Shown here: piece by piece, positions 1-9,507 of the stretch | Layout: each line of letters opens with the position of its first letter | How positions within the stretch are numbered: the stretch's first letter is position 1 | Source of the DNA: Eubacteriaceae bacterium | GTDB lineage: Bacteria > Bacillota > Clostridia > Eubacteriales > Eubacteriaceae | Reading direction: 5' to 3' | Assembly: GCA_030156895.1 (NCBI GenBank) | Contig: JASGLP010000022.1 | Location: 1 to 46,800, forward strand | DNA: 46,800 bases | Made by a program: the position numbers and the translations under genes | Notes under the pieces: generated by a model | Databases searched by the model: none | What the model was told of the DNA's origin: nothing | The model's input: only the letters and a program-made list of their open reading frames with translations

Positions 1-1
1 A

Positions 2-568
2 AAAGGTGAACGTTGTTATTCAACTAACAAATGTGCATTTGAAAGACGTCCAACACCTCCAGGTCAGCATGGTAAAAGACGAACAAAATTATCTGAATAC
101 GGTCTGCAGTTACGAGAAAAACAAAAGGCTAAAAGAATTTATGGCGTCCTTGAAAAACAATTCAGAGAATACTTTGAAATTGCTGCTAAACAAAAAGGGA
201 TTACCGGTCATAACCTGCTGATTCATTTAGAATCACGTCTTGACAATGTTGTTTACCGATTGGGTATGGCAACATCTCGTAAAGAAGCCAGACAATTAGT
301 TGATCACGAACATTTCCTGGTTAATGGCAAAAAAGTAAATATTCCTTCTTATATTATCAAAGAAGGTGATGTTATTGAAGTACGCCAGAAAAGCAAGAAA
401 TCACAGAAATTTAAAGACATCGTAGAAACGACAGAAAATCGAATGGTGGCTCCATGGTTGTCAAATGATCTGGAAAATTTATCCGGAAAAGTAATTGGAC
501 GACCAGCAGTAGAAGATCTGGACGTTGAAATTGCTGAACATCTTATCGTTGAGTTATACTCTAAGTAA
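2..568 (+). CDS. rpsD: 30S ribosomal protein S4, 5' end cut off by the window
   Basis: S4 binds 16S rRNA early in small-subunit assembly and often represses its own operon. The frame is open from the first bases and ends with TAA at 566-568, giving 188 visible residues. The first residues read [17 protein letters not shown], which in full-length S4 lies about 21 residues in, so the true start is upstream of the window. The CX5C pair is the second half of the four-cysteine zinc site of C+ type S4 proteins. The C-terminal half holds the S4 RNA-binding domain ([20 protein letters not shown]). It is followed after 71 bases by rpoA, the usual order in Bacillota. An ATG at 260 is internal to this gene and is not a separate start. 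Confidence 0.97.
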   Translation, partial: KGERCYSTNKCAFERRPTPPGQHGKRRTKLSEYGLQLREKQKAKRIYGVLEKQFREYFEIAAKQKGITGHNLLIHLESRLDNVVYRLGMATSRKEARQLVDHEHFLVNGKKVNIPSYIIKEGDVIEVRQKSKKSQKFKDIVETTENRMVAPWLSNDLENLSGKVIGRPAVEDLDVEIAEHLIVELYSK

Positions 569-639
569 TCAGCTGATTCGTAACCAGTTAACCCTCATGG
601 AATTGTATGGATTTTTAAGAAAGTGGAGGGTCTTGATAA

Positions 640-1599
640 ATGATTGAATTCGAGAAACCAGTAATCGAGATAGTTGATAAAAATGAAGATGATAAATATG
701 GTCGTTTTGTAATTGAACCACTTGAGAGAGGCTATGGAACAACGCTAGGCAACAGTTTGCGAAGAATTATGTTGTCTTCGCTGCCAGGTGTAGCAGTAAC
801 ATCAGTTAAAATCGAAGGTGTCTTACATGAATTTTCGACCATTCCCGGTGTAAAAGAAGATGTGATCGAGATCCTTTTAAATTTAAAAGGACTGGCAGCT
901 GAGATCTATTCAGATGAACCTAAAACGATCCATATTGAGGCAACTGAAGAAGGTCAAGTCACCGCCGGTGATATTATCGCTGACGCAGATGTAGAAATTT
1001 TAAACCCTGAGATGCATATTGCGACATTATCAAATGGCGCAAGTCTCAATATGGAAATGCGGATCGAAAAGGGACGTGGATACGTTTCTGCGGATAAAAA
1101 TAAATATCCTGGCATGCCCATTGGGATGCTGCCGATGGATTCAATTTTTTCACCGATTAAAAAAGTGAATTTCCTGGTCGAAAATACACGAGTTGGTCAA
1201 ATTACCGACTTTGATAAGTTGACGATTGATATTTGGACCGATGGAACGACTTCTCCAGAAGAAGCTTTATCACTCGCGGCAAAGGTACTCAGTGAGCATT
1301 TAAATCTTTTTATTGATTTGACAGAACATGCTACGACTGTTGAAATCATGGTTGAAAAAGAAGAAAATGAAAAAGAACGAATCCGCGAAATGTCGATTGA
1401 AGAACTGGAGTTATCGGTTCGTTCCAGTAATTGTCTGAGACGGGCTAATATTGATACAGTAGAAAAACTGACACAGAAATCAGAAGAAGATATGATAAAA
1501 GTTCGTAATCTCGGACGCAAATCCCTGAACGAAATCAAGCATAAACTGGCAGAAATTGGTTTATCCTTGAGTCAGGAAGAAGAAAAGACAAAGGAGTAA
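640..1599 (+). CDS. rpoA: DNA-directed RNA polymerase alpha subunit
   Basis: Alpha dimerises to seed assembly of core RNA polymerase, and its C-terminal domain contacts UP elements and activators. The protein has 319 residues, normal for Bacillota. The N-terminal domain (about 1-230) contains the family motif [20 protein letters not shown]. An acidic linker ([15 protein letters not shown]) leads to the C-terminal domain, with [16 protein letters not shown] and the helix-hairpin-helix [20 protein letters not shown] ribosome binding site lies about 10 bases before the ATG. It lies between rpsD and rplQ and is probably part of one ribosomal transcript that begins upstream of the window. Confidence 0.98.
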   Translation: MIEFEKPVIEIVDKNEDDKYGRFVIEPLERGYGTTLGNSLRRIMLSSLPGVAVTSVKIEGVLHEFSTIPGVKEDVIEILLNLKGLAAEIYSDEPKTIHIEATEEGQVTAGDIIADADVEILNPEMHIATLSNGASLNMEMRIEKGRGYVSADKNKYPGMPIGMLPMDSIFSPIKKVNFLVENTRVGQITDFDKLTIDIWTDGTTSPEEALSLAAKVLSEHLNLFIDLTEHATTVEIMVEKEENEKERIREMSIEELELSVRSSNCLRRANIDTVEKLTQKSEEDMIKVRNLGRKSLNEIKHKLAEIGLSLSQEEEKTKE

Positions 1600-1605
1600 G
1601 TGAAT

Positions 1606-1947
1606 ATGGCGGGATATCGTAAGCTTGGTCGTCCCTCTGATCAGCGAAGAGCAATGTTAAGAAATTTGACTACAGCACTGTTAGAGCATGGTCGGATCGA
1701 AACGACCGTGACACGAGCAAAAGAAGTCAAAAGATTAGCAGACAAAATGGTAACGCTTGGTAAAAGAGGCGATTTGCATGCCCGAAGACAGGCAATTGCT
1801 TATTTAACACAAGATGCAGTCGTCAAACAGTTGTTTGACGAAATAGCACCGAAATATACTGAGCGAAATGGCGGATATACACGAATTTATCGTGTTGGTC
1901 CTCGTCGTGGAGATGGCGCTGAAATGGCGATTATCGAATTAGTTTAA
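1606..1947 (+). CDS. rplQ: 50S ribosomal protein L17
   Basis: L17 is a structural protein of the large subunit. The ATG at 1606 is preferred over an in-frame GTG at 1600, because AAGGAG at 1591-1596 lies nine bases before the ATG but only three before the GTG, and family members start [10 protein letters not shown]. This gives 113 residues, the short bacterial form. Recognisable parts are [15 protein letters not shown] near the start and [22 protein letters not shown] at the end. The ribosome binding site lies inside the last codons of rpoA, so the two genes are translationally close. A hairpin terminator follows directly, ending the ribosomal operon. Confidence 0.97.
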   Translation: MAGYRKLGRPSDQRRAMLRNLTTALLEHGRIETTVTRAKEVKRLADKMVTLGKRGDLHARRQAIAYLTQDAVVKQLFDEIAPKYTERNGGYTRIYRVGPRRGDGAEMAIIELV

Positions 1948-1960
1948 TCATGATAGGGAG

Positions 1961-1993
1961 GGGGATTAAGAGTAAAACTTAATCCCCTTTCTT
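1961..1993 (+). terminator. Rho-independent terminator after rplQ
   Basis: A ten-base perfect stem GGGGATTAAG (1961-1970) pairs with CTTAATCCCC (1978-1987) around a seven-base loop and is followed by TTTCTT. The T-tract is short, so some readthrough into ecfA1 is possible. Confidence 0.75.
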
Positions 1994-2019
1994 GTAGTTA
2001 AACTTAAGAAGGCAGATAA

Positions 2020-2874
2020 ATGAACAGTGAAAATAAAATGATGATCAAAGTCAATAAGGTAAGCTATTCCTATCCAGTTCAAAGCGGACAGGAGGCAATT
2101 AATGCTCTGGATGATGTCAGTTTTGAAGTGAAGAAGGGTGAGTTTGTCGGAATCATCGGTCATAATGGTTCTGGTAAATCAACATTATCAAAGCTATTAA
2201 ACGCTATTATACTGCCGATTCAAGGAGACGTATTGATAAATGGATTAAATACGAAAGAAGAAACAAATGTCTGGGCGATTCGACAATCAGCAGGAATGGT
2301 CTTTCAAAATCCAGATAATCAACTTGTTGCAACAATCGTTGAAGAAGACGTTGCTTTTGGTCCAGAAAATTTAGGCGTTCCGCCTCTGGAAATTAGAGAG
2401 CGGGTTGATCAGGCTTTAGCAGTTGTTGAAATGCAAACTTACGCCAGACAAAAACCGCATCAGTTATCGGGTGGTCAAAAGCAGCGTATTGCTATAGCAG
2501 GGATTCTGGCAATGGAACCGGATTGTATCATTTTTGATGAGCCAACAGCAATGCTTGATCCATCTGGTCGGCGTGAGGTTATGGAAACCATAAAAAAATT
2601 AAATCGTGATAAAAATATGACAGTAATTCATGTGACCCACTATATGAGTGAAATTATTAATGCCGATCGCATTATTGTTATGGACCAGGGAAAAATTGTC
2701 ATGCAAGGTCAACCAGCTGAAATTTTTACTCAGGTAGAAGCTCTGAAAAAAATTGGTTTGGATGTTCCACAGATGACAGAGCTTGCATATGAACTTAAAA
2801 AAGAAGCAGTAAATCTAAGTGGCAATATTTTGAGTATCGATGAAATGGTGGAAGCATTATGTCAGTTGAAATAA
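2020..2874 (+). CDS. ecfA1: ECF transporter ATP-binding protein A1
   Basis: This is one of the two ATPases that energise energy-coupling-factor importers for vitamins and trace metals at the cytoplasmic membrane. The protein has 284 residues. Walker A is GHNGSGKS (residues 47-54), the ABC signature is LSGGQKQR and Walker B is [16 protein letters not shown] is the Q-loop of the cobalt/ECF ATPase branch. The ATG at 2020 has AAGAAGG about seven bases upstream. The 3' end overlaps ecfA2 by 16 bases in another frame, implying coupled translation. No substrate-binding S component is nearby, as expected for a group II module shared by several S proteins encoded elsewhere. Confidence 0.94.
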   Translation: MNSENKMMIKVNKVSYSYPVQSGQEAINALDDVSFEVKKGEFVGIIGHNGSGKSTLSKLLNAIILPIQGDVLINGLNTKEETNVWAIRQSAGMVFQNPDNQLVATIVEEDVAFGPENLGVPPLEIRERVDQALAVVEMQTYARQKPHQLSGGQKQRIAIAGILAMEPDCIIFDEPTAMLDPSGRREVMETIKKLNRDKNMTVIHVTHYMSEIINADRIIVMDQGKIVMQGQPAEIFTQVEALKKIGLDVPQMTELAYELKKEAVNLSGNILSIDEMVEALCQLK

Positions 2875-3716
2875 AAAATTTAAACCATATATATTCTCAA
2901 GGATCTCCTTTTGAATTTCAGGCGCTAAAAAATATTGAATTGAAAATCGATGATGGTGACTTTGTTGGTATAATCGGTCATACAGGATCGGGAAAATCAA
3001 CGCTAATTCAGCATTTAAATGGGATACTTTCCCCGACATCTGGCACAGTGGTTATCGATGGGGCAGATATTTTTGCCCAAAGCAAAAAAGATTTAATAAG
3101 CTTAAGACAACGCGTTGGTTTAGTTTTTCAATATCCAGAACACCAGCTTTTTGAAGAGACTGTTTATCAGGATGTGGCATTTGGCCCCAAAAATCAGGGG
3201 TTTGATGAACATGAGATTGACCAGCGTATAAAAAGTGCAATTGAAATGGTTGGCTTGGAATTTGAAGGAGTAAAGGACAAATCACCCTTTGAATTATCAG
3301 GGGGACAAATGCGACGAGTTGCCATTGCTGGTGTTTTGGCAATGGAACCGACAGTTTTAATTCTTGATGAACCAACCGCAGGACTAGATCCACGCGGTCG
3401 TGATGAAATCCTCGATCAAATCAGAAAACTCCACGAAGAAAAGGGGATCACTGTGATTCTTGTTTCGCACAGTATGGAGGATATCGGAAAACTGGTTAAT
3501 CGGATAATCGTTATGAATTCAGGAGAAGTTGTTTATTATGATGTTCCCAAAAATGTTTTTACTGAGATCGAGACTCTTGAAAAAATTGGCTTGGCAGTGC
3601 CAGAGGTTACCTATCTTATGAAGCGTCTGAAAGCCTGTTATCCGGAAATAAGAGAAGATGTTTTTACAGTGGAAGCAGCCAAAGCTGAAATTTTAAGAAT
3701 CATAAGAGGATCATAA
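2859..3716 (+). CDS. ecfA2: ECF transporter ATP-binding protein A2
   Basis: This is the partner ATPase of EcfA1; the A1-A2 heterodimer docks onto EcfT and drives toppling of the S component. It has 285 residues with Walker [11 protein letters not shown]-loop VFQYPEHQ, signature LSGGQMRR and Walker [13 protein letters not shown]. The motif order and lengths match EcfA1, from which it is distinguished by position and by YPEHQLFEE after the Q-loop. The start overlaps the end of ecfA1 by 16 bases, and its stop is one base before the ecfT start, so the three genes form a tight unit. Confidence 0.94.
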   Translation: MSVEIKNLNHIYSQGSPFEFQALKNIELKIDDGDFVGIIGHTGSGKSTLIQHLNGILSPTSGTVVIDGADIFAQSKKDLISLRQRVGLVFQYPEHQLFEETVYQDVAFGPKNQGFDEHEIDQRIKSAIEMVGLEFEGVKDKSPFELSGGQMRRVAIAGVLAMEPTVLILDEPTAGLDPRGRDEILDQIRKLHEEKGITVILVSHSMEDIGKLVNRIIVMNSGEVVYYDVPKNVFTEIETLEKIGLAVPEVTYLMKRLKACYPEIREDVFTVEAAKAEILRIIRGS

Positions 3717-3717
3717 A

Positions 3718-4539
3718 ATGTTAAAAGATGTCACAATCGGACAATATTATCCAACGGGATCGTTAATCCATCGCCTTGATCCCCGAACAAAAATATTATT
3801 TACAACGGCTTTTATTGTGATGCTATTTTTAATAAATAATTTATGGGGTTACCTAGTTGCATTCTTACTAATTGCCTGTGTTACCCTGATCACAAAAATT
3901 CCTGTCTCTTATATCATTAGAGGAATAAAGGGGCTGGTGCTGATAATTATGCTGACTGTCATATTAAATCTTTTTATGACCCCAGGTCAGGTAATTGCAT
4001 CGATAGGGCCACTATCAGTAACACTGGAAGGTCTAAAAACGGCAACATTCATGGCGACACGTTTAATTTTATTAGTCGTTGGAACTTCAATTATGACCCT
4101 AACGACATCTCCCATTGATTTAACGGATGGAATGGAATGGTGTATCCGTTTTATTCCATTAGTCAGACGTTATGCCCATGAACTATCGATGATGATGTCG
4201 ATTGCCCTACGCTTTATTCCAACATTAATGGAAGAAACTGACTGGATTATGAAAGCTCAAAAGGCCAGAGGCGCTAATTTTGAGACAGGGAGTCTTTTGT
4301 CACGGGCAAAAAATCTAATTCCTATTCTGGTTCCGCTTTTTATTTCAGCCTTTCGTCGAGCTGATGAACTTGCAACTGCGATGGAAGCCCGCTGCTATCG
4401 TGGGGGAGAAAATCGAACCAGAATGAAGCAGCTTATTTTTGTCAAGGCCGATTATCTTTCTTTTCTAGTGATGGTTATCATGATAGCAGGTCTGGTTGGA
4501 ACCCGTTTTATTGCAATACCATTACTTTTCCCGGTTTGA
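3718..4539 (+). CDS. ecfT: ECF transporter transmembrane protein T
   Basis: This is the integral membrane scaffold that joins the EcfA ATPases to exchangeable S components. The protein has 273 residues with four or more hydrophobic segments in the first 150 residues and one at the C-terminus (LVMVIMIAGLVGTRFIAIPL). The early signature GSLIHRLDPRTKI and the coupling-helix motif KAQKARGANFE (an A-R-G box that inserts into the ATPases) are both present, as is a second motif, MEARCYRGG. It starts one base after the ecfA2 stop and ends four bases before truA, so all four genes are likely co-transcribed. Confidence 0.94.
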   Translation: MLKDVTIGQYYPTGSLIHRLDPRTKILFTTAFIVMLFLINNLWGYLVAFLLIACVTLITKIPVSYIIRGIKGLVLIIMLTVILNLFMTPGQVIASIGPLSVTLEGLKTATFMATRLILLVVGTSIMTLTTSPIDLTDGMEWCIRFIPLVRRYAHELSMMMSIALRFIPTLMEETDWIMKAQKARGANFETGSLLSRAKNLIPILVPLFISAFRRADELATAMEARCYRGGENRTRMKQLIFVKADYLSFLVMVIMIAGLVGTRFIAIPLLFPV

Positions 4540-4543
4540 AAAA

Positions 4544-5278
4544 ATGAGAAATATACAAGTAATTATTGCTTATTGCGGAACTGCCTATAATGGCTGGCAG
4601 ATTCAACCCAACGGTTTAGGTATTCAGGAAGTTTTACAAAAGGGAATATCTTCAATTACAGGAGAGAAAACACATTTAACGGCTTCTGGACGAACAGATG
4701 CCGGCGTTCATGCGCTGGGTCAGTCAGCCCATTTTTTTACTGATTCAAGTATTCCCATTGATCGTTTTCCGGTGGCAATTAATTCAAAACTGCCGCCTGA
4801 TATAAGAGTTCTTAAAGCATTTGAACAACCGCTGGATTTTCATAGTCGCTATTCGGCAAGACAAAAAACCTACATTTACAAAATTCGCCAAAATAAGATT
4901 GCTGATCCTTTTCTTTATGATCAGGTTTATCAGCTGCCATATATCGTCGATTGGGACTTAGTGAATCAGCTTTCTAAAGTATTTATCGGAAAATATGATT
5001 TTAAGGCTTTTATGGCATCTGGCAGTGCTGTTAAGACAACTATTAGAGAAATTAAAGCGATCGAGCTGAGTCAATATGATAATATCACAGAAATTTCTTT
5101 TACCGGCAATGGTTTTCTATATAATATGGTGCGCATCCTGGTTGGAACTTTGCTGGAAGGCGCATATAGAAGAACAACAAATGCAGACATGAAAAGTATT
5201 CTTAATAGTAAAGAACGATCGCAGGCCGGACCGACAGCACCAGCACATGGTCTTTATTTAAAATCAGTCGATTATTAA
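4544..5278 (+). CDS. truA: tRNA pseudouridine(38-40) synthase
   Basis: TruA converts uridines 38-40 in the anticodon arm of many tRNAs to pseudouridine. The protein has 244 residues counted from ATG 4544; this start gives MRNIQVIIAYCGTAYNGWQ, the usual N-terminus, whereas an upstream in-frame ATG at 4496 lies inside ecfT. The catalytic motif ASGRTDAGVHALGQ carries the nucleophilic aspartate (about D52). FTGNGFLYNMVRILVGTLLE is the conserved C-terminal segment. It sits four bases after ecfT and closes the ecf operon; the next gene has its own promoter. Confidence 0.95.
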   Translation: MRNIQVIIAYCGTAYNGWQIQPNGLGIQEVLQKGISSITGEKTHLTASGRTDAGVHALGQSAHFFTDSSIPIDRFPVAINSKLPPDIRVLKAFEQPLDFHSRYSARQKTYIYKIRQNKIADPFLYDQVYQLPYIVDWDLVNQLSKVFIGKYDFKAFMASGSAVKTTIREIKAIELSQYDNITEISFTGNGFLYNMVRILVGTLLEGAYRRTTNADMKSILNSKERSQAGPTAPAHGLYLKSVDY

Positions 5279-5285
5279 AAAACAC

Positions 5286-5314
5286 TTGACATAAGAGTAT
5301 AAATTCAATATAAT
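5286..5314 (+). promoter_or_regulatory. Consensus sigma-A promoter for rplM-rpsI
   Basis: TTGACA at 5286-5291 and TATAAT at 5309-5314 are separated by exactly 17 bases, a perfect match to the housekeeping consensus. Transcription should start near 5321, leaving a leader of about 108 bases before rplM. Confidence 0.9.
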
Positions 5315-5320
5315 TCAATG

Positions 5321-5428
5321 TGGACGTTAATGTATCACCAGCCCCGATACATAATATATACGTATTTTCCAATAGCTCCCACTTATTGGAGAAGACTTAT
5401 TAAACAATTAATTTAGGAGGAATTTGAG
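5321..5428 (+). promoter_or_regulatory. Probable L13 autoregulatory leader RNA
   Basis: The leader between the promoter and rplM contains two compact hairpins. In the first, ATGTATC (5330-5336) pairs with GATACAT (5346-5352). In the second, TCCAATA (5368-5374) pairs with TATTGGA (5384-5390). Bacillota commonly carry an r-protein leader (L13 leader class) here, through which L13 is thought to control its own operon. The position and the hairpins are visible in the sequence. The class assignment comes from context and was not checked against a covariance model. No T-tract follows either hairpin, so control would be translational or by some other route than simple termination. Confidence 0.6.
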
Positions 5429-5866
5429 ATGAATTCAAACGCCACTGTTATGGCAAAATCTCATGAGATAGATCGCAAATGGTATGTGATTGATGCTGAA
5501 GGTAAAGTTTTAGGTCGTTTGGCGACAGAAGTTGCCAATATTCTGCGAGGAAAAAACAAACCGTTTTTTTCACCACACATGGATTGCGGTGATTTTGTCA
5601 TTATTATTAATGCTGATAAGATCGTTTTGACAGGAAAAAAACTGGATCAGAAACTGTACAAAACATTTTCCGGTTATCCAGGTGGTTTAAAAGAAACTAC
5701 TTATCGAAAATTTTTAGCTGAAAAGCCAGAAAAACTGGTTTTCAAAGCAGTTAAAGGAATGATCCCACATAATAAACTTGGCAACAAAATTGCAACAAAA
5801 TTAAAGGTTTATGCTGGCAGCGAACATCCACATGCGGCACAGATGCCTGAAGCATACGAATTTTAG
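5429..5866 (+). CDS. rplM: 50S ribosomal protein L13
   Basis: L13 is an early-binding protein of the large subunit. The protein has 145 residues, with AGGAGG at 5415-5420 eight bases before the ATG. The family landmarks are [39 protein letters not shown], the GYPGGLK segment, and the C-terminal HPHAAQMPE. The first eight residues (MNSNATVM) are an extra lead-in compared with the common MAK start; ATG 5450 would be the alternative, but it has no ribosome binding site. It is co-transcribed with rpsI, which follows after 23 bases. Confidence 0.97.
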   Translation: MNSNATVMAKSHEIDRKWYVIDAEGKVLGRLATEVANILRGKNKPFFSPHMDCGDFVIIINADKIVLTGKKLDQKLYKTFSGYPGGLKETTYRKFLAEKPEKLVFKAVKGMIPHNKLGNKIATKLKVYAGSEHPHAAQMPEAYEF

Positions 5867-5889
5867 AGCTAAAAAGGAGGAATTAGAGA

Positions 5890-6282
5890 ATGGCAAAAGT
5901 ACAATATTTTGGAACTGGCAGAAGAAAAACCTCGGTAGCCCGGGTTCGATTATTACCAGGCAGTGGCAAATTTACCATCAATGGTCGCGATATCGATGAT
6001 TATTTTGGAATGGAAACATTAAAAGTTGTTGCTAAGCAGCCACTTACATTAACAGATACAGTCAATACATTTGATGTTATTGTCAATGTTCATGGTGGTG
6101 GATTCACAGGACAATCTGGTGCGATCCGTCATGGAATTGCTAGAGCTTTACTGGAAGCGGACATTAATCTGCGACCGGAACTGAAACGAGCTGGTTACTT
6201 AACCAGGGATTCAAGAATGGTAGAACGTAAGAAATACGGTCTTAAAAAAGCGAGACGTGCACCACAATTCTCAAAACGTTAA
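5890..6282 (+). CDS. rpsI: 30S ribosomal protein S9
   Basis: S9 sits in the head of the small subunit, and its C-terminal tail reaches the P-site tRNA. The protein has 130 residues, preceded by AAGGAGG. Landmarks are [16 protein letters not shown] at the N-terminus, [21 protein letters not shown] in the middle, and the basic tail [18 protein letters not shown], which ends in the invariant K-R. It is the second gene of the rplM-rpsI operon and is followed by a hairpin terminator. Confidence 0.98.
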   Translation: MAKVQYFGTGRRKTSVARVRLLPGSGKFTINGRDIDDYFGMETLKVVAKQPLTLTDTVNTFDVIVNVHGGGFTGQSGAIRHGIARALLEADINLRPELKRAGYLTRDSRMVERKKYGLKKARRAPQFSKR

Positions 6283-6298
6283 TTATTTTTCACCCAAG

Positions 6299-6327
6299 TC
6301 CTGCGGCAGAACTGTTGCAGGATTTTT
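6299..6327 (+). terminator. Rho-independent terminator after rpsI
   Basis: TCCTGCGGCA (6299-6308) pairs with TGTTGCAGGA (6313-6322), including two G-T pairs, around a GAAC loop, and is followed by TTTTT. It ends the rplM-rpsI operon 30 bases before typA. Confidence 0.85.
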
Positions 6328-6356
6328 AAATGGAAACATTAAGAAAGAAGGAAATT

Positions 6357-8171
6357 ATGAATAACAAACAGCCCATCATAAACATCGCTGTTATTGCCCA
6401 TGTTGATGCCGGCAAATCGACCCTGGTAGATGCTCTGCTTAGTCAGAGCGGTGTGTTTAGAGAAAACCAGGAAGTGGTTGACTGCATCATGGACAGCAAT
6501 GATCTGGAGCGTGAACGAGGAATTACGATATATTCAAAGAATTGCTCGATCATGTATCAGGATATAAAAATTAATATCGTTGACACACCAGGTCATGCGG
6601 ACTTTTCTTCGGAAGTGGAACGAATTTTAAAAACGGTTGATACAGTCGTTTTACTGGTAGATTCCAGTGAAGGACCTATGCCCCAAACGCGTTTTGTCTT
6701 GAACAAATCCTTGGAACAGGGTTTGCGTCCGATTCTGTTAATCAATAAAATCGACAAGAAAGATCAGCGGGCTGAAGAAGTTGTCGATATGGTTTTTGAT
6801 TTATTTGTTGAACTCAAAGCCAATGATGAGCAGTTGGATTTTCCGATTCTTTATGGGATTGCTAAAGAAGGTATTGCTATTAAAGAGATGGATGATGAAA
6901 AGATTGACCTAAAACCCTTATTTGAAACCATTGTAGACCATGTGGGTTTACAGGACGATAAGAGTCTTGAACCGCTGCAAATGCAGGTTTCTTCCCTTGC
7001 CTATGATGATTATATCGGGCGTTTAGGGATTGGTAAAATCTATTCAGGCACCATTCACACTGGTGAGCAGGTTGAAGTCTGTAAGCGTGATGGTAGCTTC
7101 CAGAAAGCCAAGGTTAACCAGGTCTTTGTCTATCGTGGCTTATCGAGAGTGGAAGTCAAAGAAGCTAAAGCAGGTGATATCGTAGTTGTATCGGGAATGC
7201 CGGACATTTCAATTGGTGAAACCATCGGTGAGATTAACCAGGTCCAGCCCATGGAATTAATCGAAATCGAGGAACCAACATTGTCGATGAATTTTCTGGT
7301 AAACAAATCGCCTTTTGCGGGGGAAGTCGGAAAATTTGTGACAACCAGACATTTGCGGGCACGACTTGAAAAAGAACTGGAAGTTAATGTAGGAATGACG
7401 GTTGAGGAACTTGAAGATACAACTGATGGCTTTAAAGTCTCTGGTCGTGGAGAACTTCATTTGTCAATTCTTTTAGAAAATATGCGTCGAGAAGGCTATG
7501 AAGTGGCAGTTTCCAAGCCAGAAGTTATAATGCATCGTGATGATGCCGGCCATTTGGTGGAACCAGTTGAAAGCGTTCTGGTCTCTGTTCCAGACACTTA
7601 TTCGGGAACGGTTATTTCTAAACTCAATCTGCGAAAAGGTCGGATGGAAGGAATGTACAGTGAAGAGGGCTGGACTAAGCTCGAATTCGTCGTACCAACC
7701 AGAGGCTTGCTGGGTTATCAAAACGAGTTTATTAATGATACCCATGGAGAAGGAACACTGGTTAGACGATTTTTTGATTTTGAAGACCATAAAGGTGATA
7801 TTCCGCAGCGACAAAATGGTGTCCTGATTTCGCAGTTTAATGGCGAGACCATGGCCTACTCACTCTTTAATCTCAGCGAGCGTGGTGAACTTTTAATCCG
7901 TGCTGGCGTAAAAGTCTACGAAGGTATGATCATCGGGATCAATAGTCGAAATGATGATATGACGGTTAATCCAACCAAAAATAAAAAATTGACCAATGTC
8001 CGGGCATCAGGTTCTGATGAGGCTTTAAAATTGATTGAACCCCGGGAAATGACGCTGGAACAGGCATTGGAATTTATCAATGACGATGAACTGGTAGAAA
8101 TTACACCAACGGATATTAGAATTCGTAAAAAAATCTTATCAGAGCTGGATCGTAAGCGCAGCAACCGATAA
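6357..8171 (+). CDS. typA: Ribosome-associated translational GTPase TypA/BipA
   Basis: TypA/BipA is an EF-G-like GTPase that binds 70S ribosomes and helps large-subunit maturation under cold or stress. The start at ATG 6357 is preferred because GAAGGAAA lies just upstream and the resulting MNNKQPIINIAVIAHVDAGK matches the family; ATG 6330 sits directly behind the terminator T-tract with no ribosome binding site. The length is 604 residues. G1 is AHVDAGKST, switch I is RERGITI, G3 is DTPGHADF and G4 is NKID. Domain II, an EF-G-like domain (VSGRGELHLSILLENMRREG) and the TypA-specific C-terminal domain (RGLLGYQNEF, KKLTNVRASGSDEA) follow in order. Confidence 0.96.
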   Translation: MNNKQPIINIAVIAHVDAGKSTLVDALLSQSGVFRENQEVVDCIMDSNDLERERGITIYSKNCSIMYQDIKINIVDTPGHADFSSEVERILKTVDTVVLLVDSSEGPMPQTRFVLNKSLEQGLRPILLINKIDKKDQRAEEVVDMVFDLFVELKANDEQLDFPILYGIAKEGIAIKEMDDEKIDLKPLFETIVDHVGLQDDKSLEPLQMQVSSLAYDDYIGRLGIGKIYSGTIHTGEQVEVCKRDGSFQKAKVNQVFVYRGLSRVEVKEAKAGDIVVVSGMPDISIGETIGEINQVQPMELIEIEEPTLSMNFLVNKSPFAGEVGKFVTTRHLRARLEKELEVNVGMTVEELEDTTDGFKVSGRGELHLSILLENMRREGYEVAVSKPEVIMHRDDAGHLVEPVESVLVSVPDTYSGTVISKLNLRKGRMEGMYSEEGWTKLEFVVPTRGLLGYQNEFINDTHGEGTLVRRFFDFEDHKGDIPQRQNGVLISQFNGETMAYSLFNLSERGELLIRAGVKVYEGMIIGINSRNDDMTVNPTKNKKLTNVRASGSDEALKLIEPREMTLEQALEFINDDELVEITPTDIRIRKKILSELDRKRSNR

Positions 8172-8250
8172 AAAAATAGTTGAATATCTTTAGAAAAATC
8201 GCGAAAATCGTGTTACAATGATAGCAATAATGTAGATCGTGAGGGCTAAA

Positions 8251-9471
8251 ATGCAAGGAGACAAAAAAGACAGTCAATTTGGGATAGACAGCCGGCAATT
8301 TAAAGGCTATCTGGTGTTGATCACCTTTGGGATTATCTTATTAGTTGGCCTACTAAATCTCAGTGTGGTTTTAAAGTATCTGGGTGTATTTCTCGATATT
8401 CTAAATCCTGTTCTAATAGGCCTGGGTGTAGCATTTGTGTTAAATATACCCATGTCTTTTATCGAAACCCATTTTCTAGGGTTTATTGATCATTTGCGTT
8501 CTGTTGAATTTCGTAAAAAACATAAAAACGATGAAACGAATGCAGAGGCAAAGCCTGATAGGAGTAAGTTAAAGCGTTTTATATCGATCTTTCTGACTTT
8601 TTTCTTGCTTTTTAGTCTGTTGAGCGGTCTGATCACATTTGTTTTGCCGCAACTGGTGAACAGTGCTAATACGCTGGTTGATAAATTTCCTGCATATTAT
8701 GCGTCCTTTAATCAGTTATTGGATGATCTGGTTAATATGTTTAACCTTCCATCAGACATCATTAGTCAGATACTTGAACGATGGGATGAGTTTATTAAGC
8801 AGTTTGCCACGTATCTCTTAAATATGATACCGGAGATTTATGATGCTACGGTTAGTGTAACGGTGACAGTTTTTAATAGTTTGATGGGAATGATTCTCTC
8901 AATTTATATGTTGGCTGACAAGGAACGATTGTTAGCGATTAAGGATAAACTACTTTTTACCTATGTAAAAAAAGATCGGGCTGATTTTATCGATGATGTC
9001 AGTCAAACGGCCAATCAGGTTTTTCATGGCTTTATTGCCGGGCAGATTACGGAAGCTTTTATTCTCGGGACGCTCTGCGCACTTGGATTGGCTATTTTAC
9101 AGGTTCCTTATGCATTGCTGATTGGCGTACTGGTGGGTGCTACCAGTATTATTCCAGTTTTTGGTGCATTTTTAGGGGCGGTTCCCAGCGGCTTCATCCT
9201 CCTGATTGTTGATCCGATTTATTGCCTGATTTTTGTGGTTTATATTTTAATTTTGCAGCAGGTTGAAAGTAATCTAATCTATCCCCGGGTGGTTGGCGGT
9301 TCCATTGGCTTGTCCGGTATCTGGGTATTATTAGGGATGTTAATTGGCGGCAGTCTGTTCGGATTTCTGGGAATTATCCTGGGGATTCCCAGCTTTGCAG
9401 TTTTCTATGCAGTATTCAGAAAAGTGACCAATGAACGAATTGAAAAGATGGAGCAAAAAAAGTTAGTATAA
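8251..9471 (+). CDS. AI-2E family transporter (UPF0118)
   Basis: This is a polytopic membrane protein of the AI-2E/TqsA/YdiK family. Members have been linked to autoinducer-2 export or Na+/H+ antiport, so the substrate here is unknown. The protein has 406 residues with about eight membrane segments: two N-terminal, a charged cytosolic stretch (KKHKNDETNAEAKPDRSKLK), a hydrophobic helix near 110, and the family core with VGATSIIPVFGAFLGAVP and the late helices. ATG 8251 is chosen with GAGGG about five bases before it; an in-frame GTG at 8239 has no ribosome binding site. It appears monocistronic, facing a convergent membrane protein gene across a shared terminator. Confidence 0.85.
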   Translation: MQGDKKDSQFGIDSRQFKGYLVLITFGIILLVGLLNLSVVLKYLGVFLDILNPVLIGLGVAFVLNIPMSFIETHFLGFIDHLRSVEFRKKHKNDETNAEAKPDRSKLKRFISIFLTFFLLFSLLSGLITFVLPQLVNSANTLVDKFPAYYASFNQLLDDLVNMFNLPSDIISQILERWDEFIKQFATYLLNMIPEIYDATVSVTVTVFNSLMGMILSIYMLADKERLLAIKDKLLFTYVKKDRADFIDDVSQTANQVFHGFIAGQITEAFILGTLCALGLAILQVPYALLIGVLVGATSIIPVFGAFLGAVPSGFILLIVDPIYCLIFVVYILILQQVESNLIYPRVVGGSIGLSGIWVLLGMLIGGSLFGFLGIILGIPSFAVFYAVFRKVTNERIEKMEQKKLV

Positions 9472-9473
9472 AA

Positions 9474-9507
9474 AATGAAGCTATCATTTGATAGCTTCAT
9501 TTTTTTT
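9474..9507. terminator. Bidirectional terminator overlapping the end of the convergent gene
   Basis: ATGAAGCTATCA (9475-9486) pairs perfectly with TGATAGCTTCAT (9489-9500). It has A-runs on its left and an eight-base T-run on its right, so it works on both strands. The minus-strand gene's stop codon (9484-9486) and last codons lie inside the stem. Confidence 0.9.

Noticed and set aside
1197-1538. Long minus-strand frame inside rpoA, and similar frames opposite secA, typA and metH
   Set aside because: They mirror strongly coding plus-strand genes, are rich in Ser/Ile/Arg as expected for shadow frames, and lack ribosome binding sites.
2020-4539. Cobalt-specific transporter (cbiO/cbiQ)
   Set aside because: The genes lie in the universal rplQ-truA position of general ECF modules and no CbiM/CbiN-type substrate component is present.
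6330-6356. Earlier ATG for typA
   Set aside because: It follows a terminator T-tract directly and has no ribosome binding site; ATG 6357 has one and matches the family N-terminus.
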